From contig NZ_JAFBFW010000002.1 in assembly GCF_016909495.1 (NCBI RefSeq), positions 434,001 to 498,000 on the forward strand: DNA of 64,000 nt, read 5' to 3'. The translations under genes and the position numbers were made by a program. The stretch is from Pantoea coffeiphila (GTDB lineage Bacteria; Pseudomonadota; Gammaproteobacteria; Enterobacterales; Enterobacteriaceae). Below, in pieces: positions 27,254 to 38,070 of this stretch. Below the pieces are notes generated by a model. It did no database searches and was not told where the DNA came from. It saw only the letters and a program-made list of their open reading frames with translations. Within the stretch, counting starts at the first letter, position 1. Each line of letters opens with the position of its first letter.

Positions 27254-27717
27254 GTACAGTCATTCTTGACCTGCAGTTAGCCTGTGAAAGTGAACAGGGA
27301 CTTCCACCGGAAGCCGATTTCCGCCGCTGGCTGGAAGCGGTGCTGCCGCAGTTTCAGCCGGAAAGTGAAGTCACCATTCGCGTGGTGGATGAAGCCGAAA
27401 GCCATGAGTTAAACCATACCTATCGCGGCAAGGACAAGCCTACCAACGTGCTCTCTTTCCCGTTTGAAGCACCGCCGGGGATAGAGCTGCCCCTGCTGGG
27501 CGATCTGATTATCTGCCGTCAGGTTGTAGAACAGGAAGCGCTGGAGCAGGAAAAAGCGCTGGAGGCGCACTGGGCGCACATGGTGATCCACGGTAGCCTG
27601 CATTTATTAGGTTATGATCACATCGAAGATGACGAAGCCGAAGAGATGGAATCGCTGGAGACCGAGATAATGCTTGCTCTTGGCTATCCCGATCCGTACA
27701 TTTCGGAGAAAGAATAA
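27250..27717 (+). CDS. ybeY: YbeY, endoribonuclease for 16S rRNA maturation
   Basis: Zinc-dependent single-strand endoribonuclease for 16S rRNA 3' end maturation and 70S quality control. The 155-residue length equals E. coli. The UPF0054 signature [15 protein letters not shown] (about 114-128) supplies the three zinc-binding His, and the conserved Arg is in [18 protein letters not shown] (about 55-72). The start overlaps the ybeZ stop by 4 bases (ATGA), so the two are coupled. Confidence 0.97.
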   Translation: MSTVILDLQLACESEQGLPPEADFRRWLEAVLPQFQPESEVTIRVVDEAESHELNHTYRGKDKPTNVLSFPFEAPPGIELPLLGDLIICRQVVEQEALEQEKALEAHWAHMVIHGSLHLLGYDHIEDDEAEEMESLETEIMLALGYPDPYISEKE

Positions 27718-27800
27718 GTACTGGCGTATCCAGCTTGCTGTACGCCTTGCCCCTGCGGGGGCAGCCGATCCCTTAACAGAGAGACTAACTCAAAAACGCC

Positions 27801-28679
27801 ATGAGCGATGACCATTCACAGAATAACGACAGTCCCAGTAGTAAAAAGGGATTTTTTAGCCTGATCCTCAACCAGCTTTTCCACGGTGAGCCTAAAAACC
27901 GTGATGACCTGCTTGAGCTAATCCGTGATTCCGAGCAGAACGAGCTGATCGATCCGGATACCCGGGATATGCTGGAAGGGGTGATGGATATCGCCGAACA
28001 GCGTGTACGCGATATTATGATCCCCCGCTCGCAGATGATCACGCTCAAGCGTAATCAAACGCTGGAAGAGTGCCTGGCGGTGATCATTGACTCTGCCCAC
28101 TCGCGCTTCCCGGTGATCAGTGAAGACAAGGACCATGTTGAAGGCATCCTGATGGCGAAAGACCTGCTGCCGTTTATGAGCAGCAGTTCCGAGCCGTTCA
28201 GTATAGAAAAAGTTCTGCGCCAGGCCGTTGTGGTACCGGAGAGCAAGCGTGTTGACCGCATGCTAAAAGAGTTCCGCTCGCAGCGCTACCACATGGCGAT
28301 CGTCATCGATGAGTTTGGTGGCGTTTCCGGTCTGGTGACCATCGAAGATATTCTTGAATTGATCGTCGGTGAAATTGAAGATGAATATGACGATGAGGAA
28401 GATCGTGATATCCGTCAGCTGAGCCGTCATACCTATACCGTGCGTGCGCTAGCCCCGATTGAAGACTTTAATGAGGTATTCGGCACCCACTTCAGCGATG
28501 AAGAGGTGGATACCATTGGTGGACTGGTGATGCAGGGCTTCGGCCACCTCCCGGCACGCGGAGAGAGCATCGAAATCGACGGCTACCAGTTTAAAGTCGC
28601 CATGGCCGACAGCCGCCGTATCATCCAGGTCCATGTCAGGGTTCCGGAAAACTCGCCACAGCCCACTCTGGAAGAGTAA
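27801..28679 (+). CDS. ybeX: YbeX/CorC, CBS-domain protein
   Basis: A 292-residue protein of the CorC/HlyC family, linked to Mg2+/Co2+ homeostasis and to ribosome metabolism. Paired CBS domains (about 65-190; [21 protein letters not shown], then [23 protein letters not shown]) are followed by the acidic [14 protein letters not shown] linker (about 190-203) and a C-terminal transporter-associated domain (about 205-285). It lacks the DUF21 membrane domain of larger relatives, as E. coli YbeX does. It lies between ybeY and lnt in one operon. Confidence 0.95.
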   Translation: MSDDHSQNNDSPSSKKGFFSLILNQLFHGEPKNRDDLLELIRDSEQNELIDPDTRDMLEGVMDIAEQRVRDIMIPRSQMITLKRNQTLEECLAVIIDSAHSRFPVISEDKDHVEGILMAKDLLPFMSSSSEPFSIEKVLRQAVVVPESKRVDRMLKEFRSQRYHMAIVIDEFGGVSGLVTIEDILELIVGEIEDEYDDEEDRDIRQLSRHTYTVRALAPIEDFNEVFGTHFSDEEVDTIGGLVMQGFGHLPARGESIEIDGYQFKVAMADSRRIIQVHVRVPENSPQPTLEE

Positions 28680-28686
28680 TTACCTT

Positions 28687-30228
28687 ATGGCAATTGCCTC
28701 AATTTGTCAGCGCCAGCGGGTTCGCCTGCTGCTCGCGCTGTTAACGGGTGCCGCTGGCACCCTTTCTTTCTCGCCCTATGATTTCTGGCCTGCCGCCCTT
28801 GTTTCTTTAATCGGGCTCCAGGCGCTGACGCTAAACCGCACAACGCGGCAGGCCTGCGCAATTGGCTTCGCATGGGGCTTCGGCCTGTTCGGCAGCGGTA
28901 TTAACTGGGTCTATGTCAGTATCGCCACCTTTGGCGGTATGCCAGGGCCGGTGAATATCTTCCTTGTGGTTCTGCTGGCGGCCTACTTGTCGCTGTATCC
29001 GATGCTGTTTACCACCCTGCTAAACCGCCTGTTCCCAAAAACCACGCTGCTACGCCTGGTGCTGGCAGCACCGGTGCTCTGGCAGGTAACGGAGTTTTTA
29101 CGCGGCTGGATCTTAACCGGTTTCCCGTGGCTGCAGTTCGGCTACAGCCAGATTAACGGCCCTTTAAAAGGACTGGCACCGCTGCTCGGTGTGGAGGGCA
29201 TCACTTTCCTGCTGATGGTAATAGCGGGCCTGCTGGTCTTCTCCGCCAATCAGCGGCGCCTGAGTGCGGGTATCATCGCTCTTGCCCTGCTTTTACTGCC
29301 GTGGCCAATGCGCCTGATCAACTGGTTCCAGCCGCTGCCGGAACGCACCGTTGACGTGGCGCTGGTGCAGGGCAACATCGCACAATCGATGAAATGGGAC
29401 CCTAACCAGCTGGTTAATACGTTAAAAACCTATACCGCGCTCAGCCGTCCATACGTTGGTAAAGCACCGATAATTATCTGGCCGGAGTCAGCCATTCCCG
29501 ATCTGGAAACGCGCCAGCAGCCGTTCCTGAAAGAAGTTGATGAGCAGCTTCGCAACGGCGGCAGCAGCCTGATTACCGGGATTGTTGACTCGCGGCTGGA
29601 GAATAATCGTTACCACGATTACAACTCGATTATCGTGCTGGGTGGTCCAGAGCCTTACAACTACTTCAGCGGCAACCGCTACCAGAAAAATCATCTGGTG
29701 CCTTTCGGTGAATTCGTTCCGCTGGAATCGCTGCTGCGTCCGCTCGCGCCGTTCTTCGATCTGCCGATGTCCTCTTTCAGCCGTGGCAGCTACATTCAGC
29801 CGCAGCTCAAAGTGGCAGGCTTTAATCTGACCGCCGCGATTTGCTACGAAATCGTACTGGGTCAGCAGGTGCGGGATAACTTCCAGCCGGATACTAACTT
29901 CCTGCTGACTATCTCTAACGATGCCTGGTTTGGTCATTCAATAGGTCCCTGGCAACACCTGCAAATGGCGCAGATGCGCGCGCTGGAGCTGGGTCGTCCT
30001 CTGCTGCGCAGCACCAATAATGGCGTAACGGCTATCGTGGACGCCAAAGGGGATATCAGCCAGATTATCCCTCAGTTCACTGCCGAGGTACTCTCCGCAA
30101 AAGTCACGCCGACTACAGGCCTGACGCCCTACGCGCGTATCGGTAACTGGGGCGTGTGGTTTATCACGCTGCTCTTCGCAGCGGTGGGTGGGCTGTGCTG
30201 CTGGCGCTCGCGCGGGTCTCAGCGTTAA
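28687..30228 (+). CDS. lnt: Apolipoprotein N-acyltransferase
   Basis: Third enzyme of lipoprotein maturation: transfers an acyl chain to the N-terminal cysteine of apolipoproteins at the periplasmic face of the inner membrane. The 513-residue product has six or more N-terminal TM helices (about 1-210), then a nitrilase-fold domain with the catalytic triad visible: Glu in [10 protein letters not shown] (about 263-272), Lys in [12 protein letters not shown] (about 334-345) and Cys in [10 protein letters not shown] (about 386-395). I took the ATG at 28687 just after ybeX. Lipoprotein clients in this window include LptE, RlpA and Chb. Confidence 0.96.
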   Translation: MAIASICQRQRVRLLLALLTGAAGTLSFSPYDFWPAALVSLIGLQALTLNRTTRQACAIGFAWGFGLFGSGINWVYVSIATFGGMPGPVNIFLVVLLAAYLSLYPMLFTTLLNRLFPKTTLLRLVLAAPVLWQVTEFLRGWILTGFPWLQFGYSQINGPLKGLAPLLGVEGITFLLMVIAGLLVFSANQRRLSAGIIALALLLLPWPMRLINWFQPLPERTVDVALVQGNIAQSMKWDPNQLVNTLKTYTALSRPYVGKAPIIIWPESAIPDLETRQQPFLKEVDEQLRNGGSSLITGIVDSRLENNRYHDYNSIIVLGGPEPYNYFSGNRYQKNHLVPFGEFVPLESLLRPLAPFFDLPMSSFSRGSYIQPQLKVAGFNLTAAICYEIVLGQQVRDNFQPDTNFLLTISNDAWFGHSIGPWQHLQMAQMRALELGRPLLRSTNNGVTAIVDAKGDISQIIPQFTAEVLSAKVTPTTGLTPYARIGNWGVWFITLLFAAVGGLCCWRSRGSQR

Positions 30229-30235
30229 ATCTTAC

Positions 30236-30268
30236 GGAGCCAGTCTTTAACGCTGGCTCCATATTTTC
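30236..30268 (+). terminator. Terminator of ybeZYX-lnt
   Basis: GGAGCCAG (30236-30243) pairs with CTGGCTCC (30253-30260) around a 9-base loop, followed by ATATTTT. Confidence 0.78.
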
Positions 30269-30503
30269 TGCCTTACTCACATTACTCTCCCACTGCTACC
30301 TTCGCGACATTTTCCCTCGCCAGATCTTTTTTGCCTTAACCACTTCTACTTTCCACCTCTGCGACTTTCACATTTTGTTCTTCTAACGCATCTATCCTCT
30401 TCACCAACGATCTGCCTTCCACTTTCTGGCTGGCCGTAGCCCTCTCGATCGCATGCATCATCCTGCTCGCCGTTTATGCTGCACTTTTGTTAAAAAACCG
30501 CCG

Positions 30504-30520
30504 TTGGCACGATGATTGCA
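30504..30520 (+). promoter_or_regulatory. Sigma-54 promoter of gltIJKL
   Basis: TTGGCACG-ATGA-TTGCA is a full match to the -24/-12 consensus of RpoN promoters, reading toward gltI. Transcription would begin near 30532, giving a leader of about 285 nt. Ntr/RpoN control of this operon is known in E. coli. Confidence 0.8.
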
Positions 30521-30576
30521 AAATATTTCCGTGAAAACGTGTGTCGCCCTAAATAAAGTCACGATGAAACGCCGAG

Positions 30577-30645
30577 CGCACCAAAACAGGGCATTTAGCG
30601 CACCACCATGAGGCAAGCTGAACCGTCAGGCGCCAGATTGGTGCG
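30577..30645. promoter_or_regulatory. Three NtrC-like sites downstream of the sigma-54 promoter
   Basis: Against TGCACCA-N3-TGGTGCA: 30577-30593 (CGCACCA-AAA-CAGGGCA), 30599-30615 (CGCACCA-CCA-TGAGGCA) and 30629-30645 (GGCGCCA-GAT-TGGTGCG). Starts are 22 and 30 bp apart, near whole helical turns. All lie between the promoter and gltI. Confidence 0.55.
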
Positions 30646-30757
30646 GCATGACTCGCAAAAAGGAAACTTTTTCGTATCCTGCCGTTAACATTCGGCTATG
30701 TTATTTGAGAAAGACCACGTTAACCGCTGTACATAAAACAGATAAACAGCTGGAAAT

Positions 30758-30767
30758 ACACACAACA
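30758..30767 (+). promoter_or_regulatory. C/A-rich GcvB target in the gltI leader
   Basis: ACACACAACA, 50-59 nt before the gltI ATG, complements the G/U-rich R1 region of GcvB. The Salmonella gltI leader is a proven GcvB target at a similar distance. The 588-bp gap before gltI otherwise holds the lnt terminator, the RpoN promoter and NtrC sites, and no supported gene. Confidence 0.65.
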
Positions 30768-30816
30768 TCACGTCGGCGTAGTTAAATTAACGCCACAACT
30801 GCAAAGGAGTTGGAAC

Positions 30817-31737
30817 ATGAAATTACGGAAACTGGGGCTTTGCCTTGCACTGGCAGGTTTTGCCTCCGGTATTGCACATGCAGAAGACGCTGCACCACAG
30901 GCCGCCGATGCGCAAACACAGACCCTGGAAAAAATTGCTAAAAACGGCGTCATCGTTGTGGGCCACCGTGAATCATCCGTCCCGTTCTCCTACTACGACA
31001 ATCAGCAAAAAGTGGTGGGTTATTCTCAGGCCTATTCCGACGCCATCGTTGAAGCTATCAAAAAGAAACTCAACAAGCCTGACCTGCAGGTTAAACTGCT
31101 GCCAATCACGTCACAGAACCGCATCCCGCTGCTGCAAAACGGCACCTACGATTTCGAGTGCGGTTCCACCACCAACAACCTGGAACGCCAGAAACAGGCC
31201 GCGTTCTCTGACAGCATCTTCGTTGTGGGCACCCGCCTGCTGGTGAAAAAAGGTGGCCCGATTAAAGACTTCGCTGACCTGAAAGGGAAAAGCGTTGTAG
31301 TGACTTCCGGTACAACGTCTGAAATTCTGCTGAACAAGCTGAATGATGAGCAGAAAATGGAAATGCGCATTATCAGCGCGAAAGACCACGGCGACTCCTT
31401 CCGTACCCTGGAAAGCGGCCGCGCGGTGGCCTTTATGATGGATGACGCACTGCTGGCCGGTGAACGCGCAAAAGCGAAGAAACCGTCTAACTGGGAAATC
31501 CTCGGCACGCCGCAGTCACACGAAGCCTACGGCTGTATGCTGCGTAAGGGCGATGGCGAATTTAAGAAGCTGATGGATGACACCATCGCGCAGGCACAGA
31601 CGTCCGGCGAAGCGGCAAAATGGTTTGATAAATGGTTTAAACAGCCAATCCCACCAAAAAACATGACCATGGACTTCGATCTGTCTGACGATATGAAAGC
31701 GCTGTTCAAGTCTCCTAACGACAAGGCAATGAATTAA
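30817..31737 (+). CDS. gltI: GltI, periplasmic glutamate/aspartate-binding protein
   Basis: Solute-binding protein of the GltIJKL ABC importer. The 306-residue product has a signal peptide (about 1-22, ending AHAEDA) and a type II periplasmic binding fold (about 40-280; NGVIVVGHRESSVPFSYYDNQ, then FECGSTTNNLERQKQAAFSDS, the ligand-binding segment). GCAAAGGAG precedes the ATG. Leader signals point to RpoN/NtrC activation and GcvB repression. It is followed by a structured gap resembling SroC. Confidence 0.95.
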   Translation: MKLRKLGLCLALAGFASGIAHAEDAAPQAADAQTQTLEKIAKNGVIVVGHRESSVPFSYYDNQQKVVGYSQAYSDAIVEAIKKKLNKPDLQVKLLPITSQNRIPLLQNGTYDFECGSTTNNLERQKQAAFSDSIFVVGTRLLVKKGGPIKDFADLKGKSVVVTSGTTSEILLNKLNDEQKMEMRIISAKDHGDSFRTLESGRAVAFMMDDALLAGERAKAKKPSNWEILGTPQSHEAYGCMLRKGDGEFKKLMDDTIAQAQTSGEAAKWFDKWFKQPIPPKNMTMDFDLSDDMKALFKSPNDKAMN

Positions 31738-31917
31738 TAACGAAAATAAAGGGCAGTCTGCTGCCCTACGATTGTTGAACACAGGCCCGGACAGACACGG
31801 CCAGGCTGATGTGGCACTCAGTCACGCAGCCTGGCTAAGGTATTAAGCGGTCGTTCCCCGTAGCGTACATCAGGGCCTCTCATCAATCTTCAGGGTAGCA
31901 GCCGCTACCCTTTTTTT
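31738..31917 (+). ncRNA. sroC: SroC-like sRNA in the gltI-gltJ gap
   Basis: In E. coli and Salmonella SroC is cut from gltIJKL mRNA between gltI and gltJ and sponges GcvB. Here the 193-bp gap is non-coding and structured, with a stem AGGGCAG/CTGCCCT (31750-31767) and a strong terminator at 31892-31917. Position, size and 3' end fit SroC. The 5' end given is arbitrary, and sequence identity was not checked. Confidence 0.55.
31892..31917 (+). terminator. Intra-operon terminator, 3' end of SroC-like RNA
   Basis: AGGGTAGC, AGCC loop, GCTACCCT and seven T, 14 bp before gltJ. Partial termination here would lower permease expression relative to gltI. Confidence 0.88.
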
Positions 31918-31930
31918 ACCGGAGTCGTTT

Positions 31931-32671
31931 ATGTCAATTGATTGGAACTGGGGTATCTTCCTGCAACAGGCCCCGTTCGGTAATACCACCTACCTTGGCT
32001 GGCTATGGTCTGGTTTCCAGGTCACCGTTGCCGTCTCAGTCTGCGCCTGGATTATCGCTCTGCTGGTTGGATCGCTGTTTGGCATTTTGCGCACCGTTCC
32101 TAACCGATGGCTGTCTACGCTGGGCACCTGCTACGTTGAGCTTTTCCGCAACGTACCGCTGATCGTCCAGTTCTTTATCTGGTATCTGGTTATCCCGGAG
32201 CTGCTGCCCGAAAGCATCGGCATGTGGTTTAAATCAGAGCTGGACCCGAATATTCAGTTCTTCACCTGTTCGGTACTCTGCCTGGGGCTGTTTACCGCCG
32301 CGCGCGTGTGCGAGCAGGTCCGTGCCGCCATTCAGTCTCTGCCGTCCGGGCAGAAAAACGCCGGTCTGGCGATGGGGCTGACGCTGCCACAAACCTACCG
32401 TTACGTCCTGCTGCCTAATGCCTATCGCGTTATCGTGCCGCCAATGACCTCTGAAATGCTGAACCTGGTGAAAAACTCGGCGATCGCTTCAACCATTGGT
32501 CTGGTGGATATGGCGGCGCAGGCGGGCAAACTGCTGGATTACTCCGCGCACGCCTATGAATCCTTTACGGCTATTACGCTGGCCTATATCGCCATCAATG
32601 CGGTGATTATGCTGCTGATGAGCCTGGTTGAACGTAAAGTGCGCCTGCCCGGCAATACGGGAGGAAAATAA
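31931..32671 (+). CDS. gltJ: GltJ, glutamate/aspartate ABC permease subunit
   Basis: A 246-residue inner-membrane permease of the HisM/GlnP type. About five TM segments are visible. The EAA loop lies in [32 protein letters not shown] (about 141-170), which docks on the ATPase GltL. It forms a heterodimer with GltK. Its stop overlaps the gltK start by one base (TAATG). Confidence 0.94.
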   Translation: MSIDWNWGIFLQQAPFGNTTYLGWLWSGFQVTVAVSVCAWIIALLVGSLFGILRTVPNRWLSTLGTCYVELFRNVPLIVQFFIWYLVIPELLPESIGMWFKSELDPNIQFFTCSVLCLGLFTAARVCEQVRAAIQSLPSGQKNAGLAMGLTLPQTYRYVLLPNAYRVIVPPMTSEMLNLVKNSAIASTIGLVDMAAQAGKLLDYSAHAYESFTAITLAYIAINAVIMLLMSLVERKVRLPGNTGGK

Positions 32672-33348
32672 TGTACGAATTTGACTGGAGCACCATCGTG
32701 CCCAACCTGCCGTTCCTGTGGAACGGTATGGTTGTTACCCTGAAAATCACGATTACGGCGGTAATCTTCGGCATCATCTGGGGCACCCTGCTGGCGGTTA
32801 TGCGGCTGTCGTCGATTACCGTTGTCAGCTGGTTTGCCCGCCTGTACGTCAACCTTTTCCGCTCAGTGCCACTGGTGATGGTACTGCTGTGGTTCTATCT
32901 GGTGGTGCCGAGCTTCCTTCAGCAAGTACTGGGGCTGTCGCCCAAAACGGATATCCGCCTGATTTCAGCCATGGTGGCTTTCTCGCTGTTTGAAGCCGCA
33001 TACTACTCCGAAATTATCCGCGCCGGGATACTGAGTATTGCTCGAGGTCAGGGCAACGCCGCGCTGGCGTTGGGGATGACCAAGTGGCAGTCAATGCAGC
33101 TGATCATACTGCCGCAGGCGTTTCGCGCGATGGTGCCGCTGCTGCTCACCCAGGGTATCGTTTTGTTCCAGGACACCTCACTGGTTTACGTTCTGAGCCT
33201 CGCCGATTTCTTCCGTACAGCCGATACCATCGGAATCAACAACGGTACGGAAATTGAGATGGTGCTGTTTGCCGGCGCGGTTTATTTTGTTATCAGCCTC
33301 AGTGCTTCGCTGTTGGTCAGCTATTTAAAGAAAAAAAGGACTGTTTAA
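32671..33348 (+). CDS. gltK: GltK, glutamate/aspartate ABC permease subunit
   Basis: A 225-residue permease partner of GltJ. It shows the EAA-type segment [31 protein letters not shown] (about 130-160) and five hydrophobic segments. GGGAGGAAA precedes the ATG. The gene is directly abutted by gltL with no gap. Confidence 0.94.
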   Translation: MYEFDWSTIVPNLPFLWNGMVVTLKITITAVIFGIIWGTLLAVMRLSSITVVSWFARLYVNLFRSVPLVMVLLWFYLVVPSFLQQVLGLSPKTDIRLISAMVAFSLFEAAYYSEIIRAGILSIARGQGNAALALGMTKWQSMQLIILPQAFRAMVPLLLTQGIVLFQDTSLVYVLSLADFFRTADTIGINNGTEIEMVLFAGAVYFVISLSASLLVSYLKKKRTV

Positions 33349-34074
33349 ATGATTACCCTGAAAAATGTTTCTAAGTGGTATGGTCAATTTCAGGTGCTGA
33401 CCGACTGCTCAACGGAAGTGACGAAAGGTGAAGTGGTCGTGGTCTGTGGCCCTTCCGGTTCCGGTAAATCCACGCTGATAAAAACCGTCAACGGTCTGGA
33501 ACCCATCCAGCAGGGGGTGATTGAAGTCAACGGTACGGCGGTAAACGATAAGCGCACCAATCTTGCGCAATTACGCTCACGTGTTGGCATGGTGTTCCAA
33601 CACTTTGAACTGTTTCCCCACCTTTCCATCGTTGAAAACCTGACTCTGGCCCAGGTGAAAGTTCTTAAGCGCAATAAAGATGAGGCGCGTCAGAAAGGGC
33701 TTAAGCTGTTGGAACGCGTCGGGCTGGGAGCACACGCAAACAAGTTCCCGGGGCAGCTTTCCGGCGGCCAGCAGCAGCGCGTGGCCATTGCGCGCGCGCT
33801 GTGCATGGACCCGATCGCCATGCTGTTTGATGAACCCACCTCAGCGCTGGACCCGGAAATGATCAACGAAGTGCTGGATGTGATGGTTGAGCTGGCGAAT
33901 GAAGGAATGACCATGATGGTGGTGACGCACGAAATGGGCTTTGCCCGTAAAGTGGCTAACCGGGTGATCTTTATGGACGAAGGTAAAATTGTGGAAGATT
34001 CACCGAAGGATGACTTCTTCAACAACCCGCAGTCGGAGCGCGCAAAAGAGTTCCTGGCGAAAATCCTGCATTAA
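33349..34074 (+). CDS. gltL: GltL, glutamate/aspartate ABC ATPase
   Basis: A 241-residue ATPase energising GltIJK. Walker [10 protein letters not shown] (about 35-43), Q-loop [10 protein letters not shown] (about 81-90), signature [15 protein letters not shown] (about 136-150), Walker [14 protein letters not shown] (about 157-169) and H-loop VVTHEMGFA are all intact. It starts on the base after the gltK stop. The rihA and hscC genes that follow in E. coli are absent; ybeL lies next, convergent. Confidence 0.96.
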   Translation: MITLKNVSKWYGQFQVLTDCSTEVTKGEVVVVCGPSGSGKSTLIKTVNGLEPIQQGVIEVNGTAVNDKRTNLAQLRSRVGMVFQHFELFPHLSIVENLTLAQVKVLKRNKDEARQKGLKLLERVGLGAHANKFPGQLSGGQQQRVAIARALCMDPIAMLFDEPTSALDPEMINEVLDVMVELANEGMTMMVVTHEMGFARKVANRVIFMDEGKIVEDSPKDDFFNNPQSERAKEFLAKILH

Positions 34075-34099
34075 GGCGGGCTTTTCATAGCTGAAAAAA

Positions 34100-34140
34100 C
34101 GGTATCCGGAGAATGATACTTTCACTTTATCCGGATACCG
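34100..34140. terminator. Hairpin between gltL and ybeL
   Basis: CGGTATCCGG (34100-34109) pairs with CCGGATACCG (34131-34140) around a 21-base loop, with A on the left and T on the right. It could terminate both convergent genes. Confidence 0.6.
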
Positions 34141-34165
34141 ATTTCACCCTTTTCAGCCTCGCAGC

Positions 34166-34648
34166 CTACGGTTCAAACGGCTGACGCTGAAACTGATCGT
34201 GCCCACACTCTGAGCAGCGGGTTAATACCTCCGGCGTATAGATGGCGCGAGTATACTGGCATTTCTCACATACCAGATTTCCCAACCCCACCACTTCACC
34301 GCTTTGATACACACCGTGATGATTCAGATCCTGAAACACTTCACGCCACTCAAGCTGGCTTTTATCGGTAATATCGGCCAGTTCTTTCCACAGGCTCTGG
34401 CGAATGACGCGCATAAACACGCTGTCGCCGAGTTCCTGTTCGTTTTCAGCATAGCTGCGCGCGAACTCTTCCAGATCGCGGCGAACCGCTCGCGTAACGT
34501 CATCAATTTCGCTGCGGGTCAGTTCGCCACGGTTATTCATCCGCTGCCGTGCGCTTTCTACCAGCGCATCAATGTCGCGCTCGCCCTGCTCCAGGCGCTT
34601 CGTTAAGGATGAAATAAACTCGCGATAGTACTGAGCAACCTTGTTCAT
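34166..34648 (-). CDS. ybeL: YbeL, zinc-ribbon protein (DUF1451)
   Basis: A 160-residue protein of the YbeL/DUF1451 family, function unknown. The N-terminal two thirds are helical and charged ([26 protein letters not shown]). The C-terminus is a zinc ribbon with two CxxC pairs, [10 protein letters not shown] and CSECGHD (about 127-155). It diverges from leuS. GGAGAGTCC precedes the ATG. Confidence 0.9.
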   Translation of the reverse strand: MNKVAQYYREFISSLTKRLEQGERDIDALVESARQRMNNRGELTRSEIDDVTRAVRRDLEEFARSYAENEQELGDSVFMRVIRQSLWKELADITDKSQLEWREVFQDLNHHGVYQSGEVVGLGNLVCEKCQYTRAIYTPEVLTRCSECGHDQFQRQPFEP

Positions 34649-34876
34649 GGACTCTCCTTATTGATAACGAAAGCATTTCCCTATCATTCTAGTTCCTGTA
34701 CAAAAAATACGGCTTTTCATTGCACAAATTTGCCGCAGCGCTTCCAGCTTAAAGAGAAATGCCGCCTCGCCGCTCGCTTACTGTTGTTGCGTTGGGGGGG
34801 GATCAGCTATGCTATGCGGATCTTAAATGAAATCAGAAATAAGCTTAGCGCTATTCAAAAAGGACCACTGGCAGCC

Positions 34877-37459
34877 ATGCAAGAGCAATACCGCCCGGAA
34901 GAGATAGAATCCCACGTCCAGAAACACTGGGATGAGAAGCAAACGTTCAAAGTGACCGAAGAGGAAGGTAAAGAGAAGTATTACTGCCTCTCAATGCTAC
35001 CCTATCCTTCTGGCCGCCTACATATGGGCCACGTGCGAAACTACACCATCGGGGATGTGATTTCTCGCTACCAGCGCATGCTGGGTAAAAACGTGCTGCA
35101 GCCTATCGGCTGGGATGCATTCGGTCTGCCTGCGGAAGGCGCAGCGGTAAAAAACAATACCGCTCCGGCTCCGTGGACCTACTCCAATATCGATTACATG
35201 AAGAATCAGCTGAAGCTGCTCGGCTTTGGCTACGACTGGAGCCGCGAACTGGCGACCTGTCAGCCTGAGTACTATCGCTGGGAACAGTGGTTCTTCACCA
35301 AACTGTACGAAAAAGGCCTGGTCTATAAAAAGACTTCCGCGGTGAACTGGTGCCCGAACGATCTGACCGTGCTGGCGAACGAGCAGGTGATCGACGGCTG
35401 CTGCTGGCGCTGTGACACCAAAGTTGAGCGTAAAGAGATCCCGCAGTGGTTTGTGAAAATCACCGCCTACGCTGACGAACTGCTGAACGACCTCGACACG
35501 CTGGAAAGCTGGCCTGAGCAGGTTAAAACCATGCAGCGTAACTGGATTGGCCGCTCTGAAGGGGTGGAAATCGAGTTCAACGTTGCGGATAGCGAAGAAA
35601 AACTCAGCGTTTATACCACCCGCCCGGATACCTTCATGGGTGTGACCTACCTGGCCGTGGCCGCAGGTCATCCGCTGGCTGCTGCCGCAGCCGCATCGAA
35701 CCCGGCGCTGGCTGACTTCATTGCTGAATGCCGGAATACCAAGGTTGCCGAAGCGGATATGGCCACCATGGAGAAAAAAGGCATGGCCACCGGCCGCTTT
35801 GCGGTACACCCGCTGACCGGCGAGCAGGTTCCTGTATGGGTCGCTAACTTTGTACTGATGGAGTACGGCACAGGTGCAGTGATGGCCGTGCCTGGCCACG
35901 ACCAGCGCGACTGGGAATTTGCTACCAAATACGGTCTGACCGTTAAGCCGGTTATTCTGGCCGCAGACGGCACGGCGCCGGACCTGAGCGCTTCGGCAAT
36001 GACCGAAAAAGGTACGCTGTTCAACTCCGGTGAGTTTGACGGCCTGTCGTTTGAAGACGGTTTTAACGCGATTGCCAATAAGCTGGCTGAGAAAGGCGTC
36101 GGCGAGCGTAAAGTCAACTACCGTCTGCGCGACTGGGGCGTTTCCCGTCAGCGTTACTGGGGTGCACCAATTCCAATGGTGACGCTGGAAGACGGCACCG
36201 TGATGCCAACCCCGGAAGATCAGCTGCCGGTTATCCTGCCGGAAGACGTGGTGATGGATGGCATTACCAGCCCGATTAAAGCCGATCCTGAGTGGGCTAA
36301 AACCACGGTTAACGGCCAGCCTGCGCTGCGTGAAACCGATACGTTTGACACCTTTATGGAGTCATCCTGGTACTACGCGCGCTACACCTGCCCGGACTAT
36401 GATAAAGGCATGCTGGACCCGGCTGCGGCTAACTACTGGCTGCCGGTCGATCAGTATGTCGGTGGGATTGAGCACGCAATCATGCACCTGCTCTATTTCC
36501 GCTTCTTCCACAAACTGCTGCGCGATGCAGGCCTGGTGACGTCCGACGAACCGGCTAAACGCCTGCTGTGCCAGGGGATGGTACTGGCCGATGCGTTCTA
36601 CTACACCGGTAACAACGGCGAACGTAACTGGGTCTCTCCGGTTGATGTGGACGTTGAGCGTGACGAGAAAGGCCGTATCACCAAAGCATCCGATGCCGCT
36701 GGTCATGAGCTGATTTACGCGGGCATGAGCAAAATGTCGAAGTCGAAAAACAACGGCATCGACCCGCAGGTGATGGTTGAGCGCTACGGTGCGGACACCG
36801 TTCGTCTGTTCATGATGTTTGCTTCTCCGGCAGATATGACTCTGGAATGGCAGGAATCCGGCGTTGAAGGGGCGAACCGCTTCCTCAAGCGCGTGTGGAA
36901 ACTGGCCTTTGAGCACAGTGAAAAAGGCGCAACCGAAGCGCTGGATATCGCTTCACTGAACGACGAGCAGAAATCGCTGCGCCGCGATCTGCACAAAACC
37001 ATCAGCAAAGTCAGCGATGATATTGGCCGTCGTCAGACCTTCAACACCGCTATCGCTGCGATTATGGAACTGATGAACAAACTGCTCCGTGCGCCGCAGG
37101 AAACCGCTCAGGACCGCGCGCTGATGCAGGAAGCACTGCAGGCCGTTGTCCGTATGCTGTATCCGTTTACCCCGCACGCCAGCTTCGTGCTGTGGCAGGC
37201 GCTGGGCGGTGAAGGCGAAGTGGATAATGCACCATGGCCGCAGGCTGATGAATCAGCGATGGTTGAAGACTCGCTGCTGGTGGTTGTTCAGGTTAATGGT
37301 AAAGTTCGCGGTAAAGTTACCGTTGCAGCAGACGCGACTCAGGAGCAGGTGCAGGCTCGCGCGGCACAGGAGCATCTGGTGGCGAAATATCTCGACGGCG
37401 TTACCATTCGTAAAGTTATTTACGTGCCGGGTAAACTGCTTAACCTGGTTGTGGGTTGA
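34877..37459 (+). CDS. leuS: Leucyl-tRNA synthetase
   Basis: Class Ia synthetase charging tRNA-Leu. The 860-residue length equals E. coli. HIGH appears as [15 protein letters not shown] (about 41-55), the CP1 editing domain follows (about 225-415, with TRPDTFMG and [12 protein letters not shown]), KMSKS is [11 protein letters not shown] (about 616-626), and the C-terminal domain ends [12 protein letters not shown] chose the ATG at 34877 ([12 protein letters not shown]), which matches E. coli, over an upstream in-frame extension from 34661. First gene of leuS-lptE-holA-nadD. Confidence 0.97.
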   Translation: MQEQYRPEEIESHVQKHWDEKQTFKVTEEEGKEKYYCLSMLPYPSGRLHMGHVRNYTIGDVISRYQRMLGKNVLQPIGWDAFGLPAEGAAVKNNTAPAPWTYSNIDYMKNQLKLLGFGYDWSRELATCQPEYYRWEQWFFTKLYEKGLVYKKTSAVNWCPNDLTVLANEQVIDGCCWRCDTKVERKEIPQWFVKITAYADELLNDLDTLESWPEQVKTMQRNWIGRSEGVEIEFNVADSEEKLSVYTTRPDTFMGVTYLAVAAGHPLAAAAAASNPALADFIAECRNTKVAEADMATMEKKGMATGRFAVHPLTGEQVPVWVANFVLMEYGTGAVMAVPGHDQRDWEFATKYGLTVKPVILAADGTAPDLSASAMTEKGTLFNSGEFDGLSFEDGFNAIANKLAEKGVGERKVNYRLRDWGVSRQRYWGAPIPMVTLEDGTVMPTPEDQLPVILPEDVVMDGITSPIKADPEWAKTTVNGQPALRETDTFDTFMESSWYYARYTCPDYDKGMLDPAAANYWLPVDQYVGGIEHAIMHLLYFRFFHKLLRDAGLVTSDEPAKRLLCQGMVLADAFYYTGNNGERNWVSPVDVDVERDEKGRITKASDAAGHELIYAGMSKMSKSKNNGIDPQVMVERYGADTVRLFMMFASPADMTLEWQESGVEGANRFLKRVWKLAFEHSEKGATEALDIASLNDEQKSLRRDLHKTISKVSDDIGRRQTFNTAIAAIMELMNKLLRAPQETAQDRALMQEALQAVVRMLYPFTPHASFVLWQALGGEGEVDNAPWPQADESAMVEDSLLVVVQVNGKVRGKVTVAADATQEQVQARAAQEHLVAKYLDGVTIRKVIYVPGKLLNLVVG

Positions 37460-37473
37460 TGTCAGGAGGAATT

Positions 37474-38070
37474 GTGCGACATCCGATAGTCTCTCTGCTT
37501 GTTGGCCTGGCGGTGTTGATCACCGCCGGTTGTGGCTACCATCTTCGCGGTACGACCTCTGTACCTGCCGAGATGAAAACGCTGGTGTTGGATTCGTCCG
37601 ATCCTTATGGTCCGCTGGCTCGTTCGGTGCGTGAACAGCTGCGCCTGAATGATGTGAAGATTCTGGATAGCACGGATAAAAATACCGATGTGCCATCGTT
37701 ACGTCTTCAGGGCGAGCGTATCAATCGCGATACCGCGTCGATCTTCCAGGATGGTAAAACGGCTGAATACTCAATGATGATGGTCGTCAGCGCTCAGGTA
37801 CTGGTGCCGAATAAAGGCATCTACCCGATCAGCACCACTGTTTATCGTTCATTCTTTGATAACCCGCTGGCCGCACTGGCAAAAGATTCTGAACAGCAGA
37901 TTATCATTAGTGAAATGCGTACTCAGGCATCACAGCAGCTGGTTCGTAAACTGCTGACGGTGCATGCGGCAGAGAACGATTCATCGATCAATACGCTGGA
38001 TCGTACGCCATCTTCAGTCGATCACCTGCACTCTGACAATACAGTGTCGGACGATTCCTACACCCGATGA
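37474..38070 (+). CDS. lptE: LptE, LPS-assembly lipoprotein
   Basis: Outer-membrane lipoprotein that plugs LptD and helps insert LPS at the cell surface. The 198-residue product has a signal peptide and lipobox ITAGC (about 16-20), then [29 protein letters not shown] chose GTG at 37474 because AGGAGGA lies 5 bases before it and [20 protein letters not shown] fits a lipoprotein start. The C-terminal tail (about 170-198) is polar and variable. It is coupled to holA by an ATGA overlap. Confidence 0.93.
   Translation: MRHPIVSLLVGLAVLITAGCGYHLRGTTSVPAEMKTLVLDSSDPYGPLARSVREQLRLNDVKILDSTDKNTDVPSLRLQGERINRDTASIFQDGKTAEYSMMMVVSAQVLVPNKGIYPISTTVYRSFFDNPLAALAKDSEQQIIISEMRTQASQQLVRKLLTVHAAENDSSINTLDRTPSSVDHLHSDNTVSDDSYTR

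Noticed and set aside
30412..30534. Hydrophobic 40-residue reading (LPSTFWLAVALS...) between lnt and gltI
   Set aside because: It looks like a membrane segment, but there is no ATG, GTG or TTG start and no ribosome-binding site, and it overlaps the sigma-54 promoter.
35018..35899. 293-residue - strand frame opposite leuS
   Set aside because: Antisense shadow of leucyl-tRNA synthetase.
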